This document shows, piece after piece, positions 7,867 through 16,294 of a stretch of DNA of 64,000 bases (positions are counted from its first letter, which is position 1; each line of letters begins with the position of its first letter). The DNA comes from Pigmentiphaga daeguensis (GTDB lineage Bacteria; Pseudomonadota; Gammaproteobacteria; Burkholderiales; Burkholderiaceae_B): the NCBI RefSeq assembly GCF_039523035.1, contig NZ_BAAAEN010000021.1, forward strand, positions 1 to 64,000, in the 5' to 3' direction. The position numbers and the translations under genes are program-made. The notes under the pieces are model-generated. The model was not told where the DNA came from and did no database searches. It was given only the letters and a program-made list of their open reading frames with translations.

Positions 7867-8847
7867 TTACGGCGTCAGGTTGGCGTTGGCGACCGCCTGC
7901 TTCCAGGCCGCCAGGTCCTGCTCGATCTTCCTGGCGAACTCGGCCGGGCCGGTCGGATGCGGGTCCAGGCCGCTGGCCAGCAGCCGGTTCCTGATGTCGG
8001 GCATCGCCATCGCTTCCTTCAGCGCATCGGCCAGGGCCTGCACCACGTCCCTGGGCGTGCCTGCGGGCGCCATCAGCCCGTACCAGACATTGAAGTCGAA
8101 GCCCGGCACGGTCTCGGACACGGCCGGCACGTCGGGCAACACCGACGAGCGCGACTGGGTGCTGACCGCGATCGCCTTGAGCTTGCCCGCGCGGATCAGT
8201 TCCAGCGCGCCGCCCAGGCTCACGAAGGCGGACTGGATCTGGCCGGACATGATGTCGACCTGGATCTGCGAAGACCCCCGGTAAGGCGCGTGGACCATCT
8301 GGATGCCGGCCATCTTGGCCAGCGTGGCGCCCGCCACGTGCGTGCTGCTTCCTATGCCCACCGACCCGTAGGTGATCTTGCCGGGATGCTTCTTCGCGTA
8401 GTCGATGAATTCGCGCATGTTCGAGGCCGGGAACGATGGCGCCACCACCAGCACCGTGGAGCCCGACACGATCTGGCCGATGGGCTGGAAGTCCTTGATC
8501 GAATCGTAGCTGGGCTTGTCGGGCAGCCAGGGACTGATGGCGATCGGCCCGACGTTGGCGAACAGCAGCGTATAGCCGTCGTTCCTGGACCGCGCCACGT
8601 AGCTGGTGCCTATGCTGCCGTTGGCGCCGCTGCGGTTCTCCAGCACGAAGGGCTGGCCAAACTTCTGCGAGAACTTTTCCAGCAGCGGCCGGATGATGGC
8701 GTCGGACGGGCCGCCGGGCGCCCAGGTGTTGACCATCATGACCGGGCGCGACGGATAGTCCTGCGCACGGACCGCGGCCGGCACGCCGGCCGCCAGCGCG
8801 GCGCACAGGATGGCCAGGTACTCACGAAGCTTGATGCGGGATCTCAT
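7867..8847 (-). CDS. Bug-family periplasmic solute-binding protein
   Basis: A 326-residue TctC-like protein. The ATG at 8847 is preceded by GAGGTAGGCGAA and is preferred over an upstream start at 8883. The signal peptide ends VRAQ, then DYPSRPVMMVNTWAPGGPSD, VLENRSGANGSIG and the C-terminal APAGTPRDVVQAL pattern follow. Bug proteins bind carboxylated solutes (dicarboxylates, aromatic acids, amino acids) in the periplasm and usually feed a TctAB permease, which is not present in the window. It sits inside the HyuAB/amidohydrolase/ligase operon, so it likely senses or delivers that pathway's substrate. Confidence 0.93.
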   Translation of the reverse strand: MRSRIKLREYLAILCAALAAGVPAAVRAQDYPSRPVMMVNTWAPGGPSDAIIRPLLEKFSQKFGQPFVLENRSGANGSIGTSYVARSRNDGYTLLFANVGPIAISPWLPDKPSYDSIKDFQPIGQIVSGSTVLVVAPSFPASNMREFIDYAKKHPGKITYGSVGIGSSTHVAGATLAKMAGIQMVHAPYRGSSQIQVDIMSGQIQSAFVSLGGALELIRAGKLKAIAVSTQSRSSVLPDVPAVSETVPGFDFNVWYGLMAPAGTPRDVVQALADALKEAMAMPDIRNRLLASGLDPHPTGPAEFARKIEQDLAAWKQAVANANLTP

Positions 8848-8907
8848 TTCGCCTACCTCATCGTCTACGGGACTGCATCGCATGCCGGGCGGGCCATCCC
8901 GCCCGGA

Positions 8908-10956
8908 TCAAACCGGTTTCAGGATCAGATTGCCGTGGTCGTCCGTCGTGGCCGAGAAGCCCGGCTCCAGCCATACGGTGGTATCGGGCTGCTCCAGGAT
9001 GGCCGGCCCCTCGACTCGCGTGCCCACGGGCAGCTCCAGGCGCGCATGGCGCGGCACGTCCATCCACGCGCCGTTCACGTGCACACGTTGCGTGTCGGCC
9101 GGCCTGGGCCGCGCATCGGCCGGAGGTGCCAGCAGGCGCAGGTCGAATTTGGGCCGCACGCCGATCCGCGCGTAGCGCAGGTTCATGATGCGCACGGCAA
9201 TGCCCGGCAACAGCCGCCCGAACTCGGCGCGATACGCGGCCTCGAACGCGGCGGCCACGGCCCCGGCGTGCAGGTGGTCGGCCTGGACCGGCACCATCAC
9301 GGTATGGGTCTGGCCCTGGTAGAGCATGTCCAGGAAGAGTTCCTCGCGCACCGAGGCGATGGCCACGCCGGCCGAGGCCAGGTGCACGTCGCAGCGCTCG
9401 CGGAACTCCCCGACCAGCGCGCGCAGGGTCTCGAAATCCACCTCGTGCAGGCCGCGGTTGATGGTCCGCACCGCATCGTGGCGCAGGTCGGCCATCACGC
9501 AGCCCAGCGCCGAGGTCACGCCGGGATAGCGCGGCACGATGCCCGTCTCCACGCCCGTCTCGCGCATCATCGCGCACACGTGCAGCCCGCCTCCTCCGCC
9601 GAAGGGCATGTAGGCGAACCGGCGCGGGTCGTGTCCCTTCTCGATGGACACCAGGCGCAAGGCGCCCGCCATCTTGGCATTGGCCACGGTCAGGATGGCC
9701 TCGGCCGCCTCCAGCACGTCCAGGCCCAGCGGCTCGGCGACGTGGGCGCGGATGGCGGCGCGCGCCAGTTCCGCGTCCAGCGTGCCCAGAAGGCCTCCGC
9801 CCAGCGGCCGCGCGGCGTCGATGCGGCCCAGCAGCAGGTTGGCGTCGGTGACCGTGGGATAGGGATTGCCGTGCCCGTAGCAGGCCGGCCCGGGCCGGCT
9901 GCCCGCCGACTCGGGTCCGACCTGCAGCATGCCGCCGGCATCCACCTTGGCGATCGACCCGCCGCCGGCGCCTATGGTCTCGATCTGTATCATGGGCGAG
10001 CGCACGACCATGCCGAAGGCGATGCTGGTCTGCTCGGCCAGCGCCACCCGCCCGTCCACCACCAGCGAGACGTCGAACGAGGTTCCGCCCATGTCCCCGG
10101 TCATCACGTCAGGATGGCCGGCCGCGCGCGCGATCGCGGCGCAGGCGATGACCCCCGCCGCGGGGCCCGACAGCGTCGTGCGCACGGGCAGCTCGCAGGC
10201 GGTCTGCCGCGACATCACTCCGCCGTTGCTTTGCACGATCATCAGTTGCCCGCCGAAGCCGCGTTCGCGCAGGTCGCCTTCCAGCCGCCGCAGGTAGCCG
10301 CCCACGACGGGTTGCAATGCCGCGTTGAGGCTGGCCGTGGAGACACGCTCGAACTCGCGGATCTCGGGCAGGACCTCGGCCGACGAGGTCACGCAGTCGT
10401 TGGGCCACAGTTCGCGCACGCGCGCCACCGCCGCCGCCTCGTTGGCCGGGTTGGCATAGGTGTTGATGAAGAAGACGCAGACCGCCTCGCAGCCCTGCGC
10501 CAGCAGTTCGCGCACGCAGGCCTCGACCTGGTCCAGGTCCACTTCGGTGTGGATGGAACCGTCGGCCAGCACGCGCTCGTCCACTTCCTTGCGCAGGTCG
10601 CGCGAGATGGGAGGCAGGTATTCTCCGCGCAGTCCCCAGGTATGCGGCCGGTCGCGCCGCCGCATCTCGAGCACGTCGGCGAAGCCGCGCGTGGTGATCA
10701 AACCCGTGCGCGCGGCCTTGCGCTCGAGCAGCGCATTGGTGCCCACGGTGGTGCCATGGATGATGGTGGCGATGCCGGCCGCGCCGCCGGCGGCATCGTC
10801 CAGCCGCGCGATGCCGTTCATGAAGCCGACCGCTTCCTCGCCTCGCGTGGAGGGGACCTTGACCACCGCCACCGACTGGTCCGCCTCGTCCAGCACGAAC
10901 AGGTCGGTGAATGTTCCGCCCACGTCGACGCCGACGACCCGCTGCTGCCCGCTCAC
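8908..10956 (-). CDS. hyuA: Hydantoinase/oxoprolinase subunit A-like protein
   Basis: A 682-residue protein of the HyuA / N-methylhydantoinase A / acetophenone carboxylase family, with an acetate kinase-like ATPase fold. The N terminus QQRVVGVDVGGTFTDLF carries the phosphate-binding GGTxTD motif. TTIIHGTTVGTNALLERK and TGDMGGTSFDVSLV are also diagnostic. GTG at 10954-10956 is the start: it follows GGAGGGTGGGCA and overlaps the HyuB stop as GTGA. Family members hydrolyse cyclic amides or carboxylate ketones using ATP, together with HyuB. The neighbouring ligase and dehydrogenase genes fit catabolism of a ketone or cyclic amide, but the sequence does not decide which. Confidence 0.92.
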   Translation of the reverse strand: MSGQQRVVGVDVGGTFTDLFVLDEADQSVAVVKVPSTRGEEAVGFMNGIARLDDAAGGAAGIATIIHGTTVGTNALLERKAARTGLITTRGFADVLEMRRRDRPHTWGLRGEYLPPISRDLRKEVDERVLADGSIHTEVDLDQVEACVRELLAQGCEAVCVFFINTYANPANEAAAVARVRELWPNDCVTSSAEVLPEIREFERVSTASLNAALQPVVGGYLRRLEGDLRERGFGGQLMIVQSNGGVMSRQTACELPVRTTLSGPAAGVIACAAIARAAGHPDVMTGDMGGTSFDVSLVVDGRVALAEQTSIAFGMVVRSPMIQIETIGAGGGSIAKVDAGGMLQVGPESAGSRPGPACYGHGNPYPTVTDANLLLGRIDAARPLGGGLLGTLDAELARAAIRAHVAEPLGLDVLEAAEAILTVANAKMAGALRLVSIEKGHDPRRFAYMPFGGGGGLHVCAMMRETGVETGIVPRYPGVTSALGCVMADLRHDAVRTINRGLHEVDFETLRALVGEFRERCDVHLASAGVAIASVREELFLDMLYQGQTHTVMVPVQADHLHAGAVAAAFEAAYRAEFGRLLPGIAVRIMNLRYARIGVRPKFDLRLLAPPADARPRPADTQRVHVNGAWMDVPRHARLELPVGTRVEGPAILEQPDTTVWLEPGFSATTDDHGNLILKPV

Positions 10957-12623
10957 TGCCCACCCTCCGTCACATAGCCCATGGCCCGGTCGCGCTCCAC
11001 GGCGGCGCCGCTGCGCCGCGCGGGATCGCCATAGCCGCCCCCGCCCGGGGTCTCCAGCCTGACCCTGTCCCCGCGCGAGAGCGGTATCCCCATCATCTTC
11101 GACACCATGGGCGGGGTCCGCCACTGGCCGTCCACGCAATAGCTGAACCGGTTCAACGCGCCGTCGCCGCCGCCCGCGATGCCTTTGGGCGCGGACTTGC
11201 CGCGCTCGCCGAAGATGAAAGCCTGCGCCGACTGCTCCAGCAGTTCGATCTCGTAGACCGCGCCCAGGCCGCCCCGGTGCGTGCCGGCCCCGCCCGAATC
11301 GGGCCGCAGCGACCACTGCGTGAAGCGCACCGGATACGCGGCCTCGATGATCTCCAGCGGCGGTATCGTGGCCGTGGAAATGGGCGCGTTGCCGTGGCTC
11401 AGGCCATCGCCGCCGGCATGGCCGCCGTGGCCGCCCCCGAAGAAGCTGAACATCACCCAGCGCTGGCCCCGGCGCCCTTCGTCGCTGCGCAGCCCCGCTA
11501 TGGACAGCGCGTTGATCGTGCCGTAGGCCTGCGCCACGGCGCGCGCCGGATCGGCCTGCGCCGCCGCGCTGAAGACCACGTCTATCATGCGCAGGATGGT
11601 CTCGGTGTAGCCGCCGACCGGCCGCGGCCGCTGCGCCGTGATCAACAGGCCCTCGGGCATCACGAACTCGACCGCATCCAGCACGCCGGCATTGGCCGGC
11701 ACGTCGGGAAAGAGGTGCTTGAGCGCGACATAGCACGCCGCTACCGCGGTGGCGCGCGAAATGTTGACCGCCCCCGCGCAGGGGCCCGAGGTGCGCGAGA
11801 AATCCAGCACCAGCCGCTCGCCTTCCACCGTCATGTCCAGCGCGACGCGCAGCATGTCGTCGCGGATGCCGTCGTTGTCCAGATAATCCTCGAATGCATA
11901 GCGGCCATCGGGCAGCGACGCGATGTGCGCCCGCATCAGCCTGCGCGCCCGTTCGCGCAGCGCGCCCATGGCGCCCGTCACCCGCGCCTCGCCATAGGCC
12001 GCGAACAGCTCGGCCAGGCGCCGCTCGCCCAGTTCCAGCGCCGCGAGCTGCCCGTTCAGGTCGCCCCACAGGCTGTCGGGCATGCGCGTATTGGCGCGCA
12101 GGATGGCCAGCACGTCGGGATTCACTTCCCCTTGCTGCACGATGCGCACCGGCGGGATCTGGACCGCCTCTTGCCAGCACTCGGTAGCCGCCGGGTTGTA
12201 GTTGCCGGGAACGTTGCCGCCCACGTCGTGCCAATGCGCGGCCGAGGCCAGGAAACAGACCAGCCGGCCTTCCAGGAAGAAGGGCTTGACCAGCTTGAAA
12301 TCATTGGCGTGCGTGCCGCCTTCGTAGGGATCGTTGAACAGCCAGACCTCGCCTTCGCGCATGCCGCCCAGCGGCTGCGCCGCCTGGACCGCCGCCCGCA
12401 CCGCGAACGCCATCGCCCCGACGAACACCGGCAGCCCCGATTTGCCCTGTACCAGGGTATCGCCGGTCGCACCGTCGTAGATCCCGTGGCAGGCATCGTG
12501 GGCCTCGGCAATGATGGGATTGAACGCACTGCGGTAGAGCGTGGCGTCCATCTCATCGGCGATCTGCTCCAGCCGGCCTTTCAGGACGGCCAGGGTGACT
12601 GGATCGAGCTTGGCCTCAGACAT
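10953..12623 (-). CDS. hyuB: Hydantoinase/oxoprolinase subunit B-like protein
   Basis: A 556-residue partner of HyuA. Characteristic stretches are LDPVTLAVLKGRLEQIADEM, DATLYRSAFNPIIAE, GEVWLFNDPYEGGTHANDFK and SGGAGTHRGGLGAV. The frame is open to a GTG at 12653. The ATG at 12623 has AGG six bases upstream and begins at the usual family start (MSEAKLDP), so it is used here; an ATG at 12635 is also possible. It overlaps HyuA by four bases. An 8-bp inverted repeat at 12672-12693 lies 49 bases upstream, in the only sizeable gap of this minus-strand run, and probably marks its promoter/operator. Confidence 0.9.
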   Translation of the reverse strand: MSEAKLDPVTLAVLKGRLEQIADEMDATLYRSAFNPIIAEAHDACHGIYDGATGDTLVQGKSGLPVFVGAMAFAVRAAVQAAQPLGGMREGEVWLFNDPYEGGTHANDFKLVKPFFLEGRLVCFLASAAHWHDVGGNVPGNYNPAATECWQEAVQIPPVRIVQQGEVNPDVLAILRANTRMPDSLWGDLNGQLAALELGERRLAELFAAYGEARVTGAMGALRERARRLMRAHIASLPDGRYAFEDYLDNDGIRDDMLRVALDMTVEGERLVLDFSRTSGPCAGAVNISRATAVAACYVALKHLFPDVPANAGVLDAVEFVMPEGLLITAQRPRPVGGYTETILRMIDVVFSAAAQADPARAVAQAYGTINALSIAGLRSDEGRRGQRWVMFSFFGGGHGGHAGGDGLSHGNAPISTATIPPLEIIEAAYPVRFTQWSLRPDSGGAGTHRGGLGAVYEIELLEQSAQAFIFGERGKSAPKGIAGGGDGALNRFSYCVDGQWRTPPMVSKMMGIPLSRGDRVRLETPGGGGYGDPARRSGAAVERDRAMGYVTEGGQ

Positions 12624-12671
12624 GCGCTGCCTCATGCATTCAGGATTCTCCACAAACTGTATGGATGATCT

Positions 12672-12693
12672 ATTGTTCTGTCAATAGAACAAT
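12672..12693. promoter_or_regulatory. Operator-like palindrome upstream of hyuB
   Basis: ATTGTTCT at 12672-12679 and AGAACAAT at 12686-12693 form a perfect 8-bp inverted repeat with a 6-bp AT-rich spacer. It lies in the 113-bp gap between the MmgE/PrpD stop and hyuB, in local sequence much richer in A+T than the flanking genes. Size and symmetry fit a dimeric repressor such as an IclR or GntR protein. Confidence 0.5.
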
Positions 12694-12736
12694 TAGATGG
12701 GCTAGTCATCGAGTTCGCCATGCATCGGCATGCAGT

Positions 12737-14107
12737 CTAGTTGCTCAGTCCCCGTACCGCTCGTACTTCACTCCATAGCGCGTCGGCCTCGGCGGCTTCC
12801 AGCGCAGCTTGCGCCAGGCCGAGGAATTTGCGTTTGACCCCTTCCCTGCCCAAGGGAGGCACATTGGTTCCCAATGGCGAGTAAGGTCCATGTTCCGATG
12901 GCGTGCCATATTCCATCATGCACAAGCCGGTGCGGCGTTGCCCGCCGGACAGCGTAAGCTCGACCCTGGCGGGGAGGAAACGGGGGTACAGCGCGCTATA
13001 GCCCTCATCGACATGAAGATGGATCTTGTCGTAGAGCGCGCAAACCGCCGGGTCAATGGCCGGGGCGCGGACATTGGACAAGTCGTAGCGTCCGTGGCGA
13101 AGCGCGCTGGCCACGGCCCAGACCACGCTCATCAGCCGGTCGTACAGCTCGTGCCGCGCGTTGGGCACCTTGCCGAAGCGCAACGCCACCGGATAGGTAT
13201 GAAGGTCGACGCGGACGATATCCTCGGCGGCCAACGGCCCCTCGCGCCAAATGGCTTCGATGGCGTCGATGGCCGGCTGGGCGTGGCGGCATGCCGGTAT
13301 GGCCTTGAAGTAGACGCCGTCGAGCATCTCCCCTCGCCAAGTCTCGGGTGGGCAATCGAACCCGCGGCTATGCAGCACTGCCAGCACTCCGGGGTCGTCG
13401 CCATCGTCGAAAATGCGTTCGCCGGCGCACAGCCCCGCCTGCGCCATCCGCACGGCTTCGAGCGCACAGCGGGCGGCCAAGCCTCCATGCAAGGGCACGG
13501 CCGAACCGTGTCCGGTCAGCCCGCGCAAGGCGGCCGCGGGAAACGAGAACGCCGCGTTGCTCAACGCCCGGACCAGCGTCGCTTCGTCCAACTCGAGCAA
13601 GCGGCCCAGCGCCGCCGCGGCGCCGATGGCGCCGGTGCAGGAAGTCGGTGCCAGCCCGGCCAGGGTCAAGGCAGGGTGCGCGCTGGCTGCCAGCCGATTG
13701 GCCACTTCATAGCCGACGGCGATCGCCGTGTGGACGGCTTCCATCGACCGTCCTTCGCGCATGCACCAGACCGCGGGAATGATGCTGTTGCTGGGATGGT
13801 TTCCGCCGTTGCCGAAACCATCGTGCAGCTGCAGCAGCGAGCCCAGCGCGCCCATCGCAATGGCCGCCGATTCCGCGCTCAGTCCAGCCGGTGCTCCCGG
13901 GATCCTTACCGGGCCGGGCTGAGCCAGCACGAAAGCCGTCGAGGCCTCGGGCAGCACCGACCCTGCCAGCATGCAGCCCAGAAAGTCGGCCAGGATCAGC
14001 GACACTTTTTCCTGCCTGGCTGGCGAGAGATCGTCCCGCCGCAAGCCTAGGGCGAATGACGCAAGACGCCTCGCAATGGAAGGATGGGATCCGTGGTCTG
14101 CCGGCAT
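12737..14107 (-). CDS. MmgE/PrpD-family protein
   Basis: A 456-residue protein of the MmgE/PrpD family, which includes 2-methylcitrate dehydratase, cis-aconitate decarboxylase and iminodisuccinate epimerase. Family landmarks are SLILADFLGCMLAGS near residue 40, LHDGFGNGGNHPSNSIIPAV (the His-rich catalytic loop), VGYEVANRLAASAHPA and the C-terminal AVCALYDKIHLHVDE region. The enzyme class removes water or CO2 from tricarboxylate-like substrates, and many members have unassigned substrates. It is 10 bases downstream of the acyl-CoA dehydrogenase and is probably co-transcribed with it. Confidence 0.9.
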   Translation of the reverse strand: MPADHGSHPSIARRLASFALGLRRDDLSPARQEKVSLILADFLGCMLAGSVLPEASTAFVLAQPGPVRIPGAPAGLSAESAAIAMGALGSLLQLHDGFGNGGNHPSNSIIPAVWCMREGRSMEAVHTAIAVGYEVANRLAASAHPALTLAGLAPTSCTGAIGAAAALGRLLELDEATLVRALSNAAFSFPAAALRGLTGHGSAVPLHGGLAARCALEAVRMAQAGLCAGERIFDDGDDPGVLAVLHSRGFDCPPETWRGEMLDGVYFKAIPACRHAQPAIDAIEAIWREGPLAAEDIVRVDLHTYPVALRFGKVPNARHELYDRLMSVVWAVASALRHGRYDLSNVRAPAIDPAVCALYDKIHLHVDEGYSALYPRFLPARVELTLSGGQRRTGLCMMEYGTPSEHGPYSPLGTNVPPLGREGVKRKFLGLAQAALEAAEADALWSEVRAVRGLSN

Positions 14108-14117
14108 CGCGCTTTCC

Positions 14118-15260
14118 TTACTTCAAAAGCGCCCGCGCAATCAGCATGCGCTGGATTTCGGAAGCGCCCTCGCCTATGCGATAGTGGCGCACATCGCGAT
14201 AAAAGCGTTCGACCGGCACGCCGCGGATCAACCCCGAACCGCCAAGAATCTGCACCGCACGATCGGCGACCCGACCGACCATTTCGGAACAGAAAAGCTT
14301 GACCATGCTCGGGGCCGTACCGGCGTCTTCGCCGGCGTCGATACGCCGCATGGTGTCGTAGGCCAGTGACCTGGCCAATGCCAGCTCGGTGGCCGAATCG
14401 GCCAGCATCCATTGGATAGCCTGGCGCTGCGCCAGCGGCTGGCCGAACGTCACGCGCGTCTTCGCGTATTCGATGGCATCCTCCAGCAGGCGGTCGGCAG
14501 TCCCTATGCATGCTGCCGAGACCCCCATGCGGCCGCTGGCCAGCGACTCCATCGCGATCCCGAACCCGCCGCCGACCTGTCCCAGCACGGCTTCGTCGGG
14601 AACCCGGCAATCCTCGAACCGGATCTCGGCCAATTCAATGGGATCCGAGCCGATGGTTTTGTCGATGCGGTCGATATGCATGCCGGGCGTTCCGCGGTCG
14701 ACCAGGAAGGCCGTGATGCCGCCGCGCGCGCGCTTGGACGGATCGGTCACGGCGAGCACCATGAGGACTTGTGCGCGATGTGCCGCGCTGATGAACTGCT
14801 TCACGCCCTGGATCATCCAGCCGCCCGCCACCTTCTGCGCCGTGGTTCGCAGGGCGGCCGCATCGGATCCGGCGTCCGGCTCGGTCAGCGCGAAGCTGGC
14901 CAGCCATTCGCCCTTGGCCAGCTTGGCCACGTATTTTTCCCGCTGCGCCGGAGTGCCATGCCGGGCGATGGCAATCGGGGTCAGGCCGCTGGTGCAATCC
15001 AGCATGACGGTGAAGATCCGGTGCGAGCGTGCCACCTCTTCCATGACCAGGCAATACGTCGACAGGTCGAAGTCTCCGCCGCCATGTTCGGCCGGCAGCC
15101 GCATGCCCAGGTAGCCCTGCCCCCGCATCTGGTCCAACGCGGCTGGCGGTACGACGCCTTCGCGGTCGATCTGGCGGGCGAGCGGCTCCAGGCGTTCCGT
15201 GACGAAGCGGCGGATGGCCGGCCGCATTTCGGCCAACTCGGGCGTGCAGTCTTGCTTCAT
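14118..15260 (-). CDS. Acyl-CoA dehydrogenase
   Basis: A 380-residue FAD flavoenzyme of the acyl-CoA dehydrogenase family. The signature FALTEPDAGSDAAALRTTA is in the middle domain, LARSLAYDTMRRIDAG in the C-terminal helical domain, and the terminal DVRHYRIGEGASEIQRMLIA replaces the more usual YEGTSEIQ. The ATG at 15260 is the first in-frame start after the AT-rich operator region. It is divergent from the IclR gene at 15348 with an 87-bp gap containing an inverted repeat, so IclR control is likely. It introduces an alpha,beta double bond in an acyl-CoA, probably after activation by the ligase at 5503. Confidence 0.92.
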   Translation of the reverse strand: MKQDCTPELAEMRPAIRRFVTERLEPLARQIDREGVVPPAALDQMRGQGYLGMRLPAEHGGGDFDLSTYCLVMEEVARSHRIFTVMLDCTSGLTPIAIARHGTPAQREKYVAKLAKGEWLASFALTEPDAGSDAAALRTTAQKVAGGWMIQGVKQFISAAHRAQVLMVLAVTDPSKRARGGITAFLVDRGTPGMHIDRIDKTIGSDPIELAEIRFEDCRVPDEAVLGQVGGGFGIAMESLASGRMGVSAACIGTADRLLEDAIEYAKTRVTFGQPLAQRQAIQWMLADSATELALARSLAYDTMRRIDAGEDAGTAPSMVKLFCSEMVGRVADRAVQILGGSGLIRGVPVERFYRDVRHYRIGEGASEIQRMLIARALLK

Positions 15261-15275
15261 GGACTTTATCAATTC

Positions 15276-15306
15276 ATTGTATGAATATACAATTCGTTTT
15301 ATGAAT
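15276..15306. promoter_or_regulatory. IclR-type operator region
   Basis: ATTGTAT (15276-15282) and ATACAAT (15287-15293) form a perfect 7-bp inverted repeat with spacer GAAT. TATGAAT occurs at 15280-15286 and again at 15300-15306, exactly 20 bp (two helical turns) apart. This AT-rich block sits between the divergent acyl-CoA dehydrogenase and IclR genes, where an autoregulating IclR protein would bind. Confidence 0.5.
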
Positions 15307-15347
15307 TTATTCTGCGCGTCGCCCGAGCGCGGTGTCAAGGGCGTTCC

Positions 15348-16115
15348 ATGAAAGAAGAAGATCCACTGTTCGTCACGGCCTTGGCGCGCGGCCTGCAAGT
15401 GCTGCGCTGCTTTACCCCTGGCCACCCGGAACTGGGCACGACCGAAATCGCCAAGCTCACCGGCCTGCCGCAGCCGACGGCCTGGCGGCTGTGCAAGACA
15501 CTGGTTAGGCTCGGCTACCTGGTTCCCACCGCCAACGACAAGCTGCGTATCGGCGCCGCGGCCTTGTTGCTCGGCTATTCCGTCGTGGCGCAAACCGACA
15601 TCAACCAGTACGCGGCGCCGCTGATGAAAGCAGTGGCGGATGAACTGGGAACCACGGTGCTGCTGGGCGAACGCCACGAGTCGAAAATGGTGGTCATCCA
15701 ACGCAGCGAACCCGCGACCGCGCGGCGGGTGATGCTGCATATCGGGTCCACCGTGGGTCTGACCGATTCCTCGCTTGGTCTGGCCTACCTGGCAGCCCTC
15801 GACGTCGGGGAGCGCCGACAGGTCATCGGCACGCTACAAACCCGCGGCGAATGGGACCCGGCACGCGACCCGGGCCGGCTGGAAGCCGCCCTGGCCGACT
15901 ATGCGAGCCACGGCGCGGTCTTCATGCGCTATCCGCAAGAAAACTTCAACGCCATCGGGGTACCGGTGCAGCCGGCCGATCGCAACCGCACGCTGGTACT
16001 GACCTGCGGGGCCTCCAGCGCGCTGTTCACCGACGACTACCTGGTATCCACCGTCGCTCCGGCGCTGAACCGGCTGGCGGCCGATATCGCGCCCCTGCTG
16101 ATGGCCCGCAAGTAG
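15348..16115 (+). CDS. IclR-family transcriptional regulator
   Basis: A 255-residue protein. Residues 9-70 form the winged helix, including ALARGLQVLRCF, GTTEIAKLTGLPQPTAWRLC and LVRLGYLV. The rest is the GAF-like effector domain with GLAYLAAL and YPQENFNAIGVPV. IclR proteins act as repressors or activators that respond to small acids. It diverges from the acyl-CoA dehydrogenase operon and lies upstream of an ABC receptor on its own strand, so either side could be its target. Confidence 0.92.
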   Translation: MKEEDPLFVTALARGLQVLRCFTPGHPELGTTEIAKLTGLPQPTAWRLCKTLVRLGYLVPTANDKLRIGAAALLLGYSVVAQTDINQYAAPLMKAVADELGTTVLLGERHESKMVVIQRSEPATARRVMLHIGSTVGLTDSSLGLAYLAALDVGERRQVIGTLQTRGEWDPARDPGRLEAALADYASHGAVFMRYPQENFNAIGVPVQPADRNRTLVLTCGASSALFTDDYLVSTVAPALNRLAADIAPLLMARK

Positions 16116-16223
16116 CGCGGCTGCCCCTTCCCGTCCATCCGCCGGTTTCCGGATTCGGACATCCGGCCGACCTGCTTTGCCGAATTCGGATTGTCCCGGC
16201 TCCGGCGCGCCCTCCACAATGTC

Positions 16224-16257
16224 ACCAAGTGTCACCAACCGGCCCGGGACACTTGGT
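16224..16257. promoter_or_regulatory. Perfect 10-bp inverted repeat before an ABC receptor gene
   Basis: ACCAAGTGTC (16224-16233) and GACACTTGGT (16248-16257) are exact reverse complements separated by 14 bp. GTCACCAA is also directly repeated at 16221 and 16231. The element lies 38 bases before the ATG of the receptor gene at 16295. It may be an operator, or a hairpin in the 5' leader. Confidence 0.5.
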
Positions 16258-16294
16258 CCTGGCGCGCCATCTCCAATCCATACAGGGAGCCACT

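Noticed and set aside
7957..10977. A 1006-codon plus-strand open frame
   Set aside because: It is antisense to the HyuA and Bug genes; its His/Arg/Gln-rich content is typical of a shadow frame in GC-rich DNA, and HyuA on the other strand is a recognisable full-length family member.
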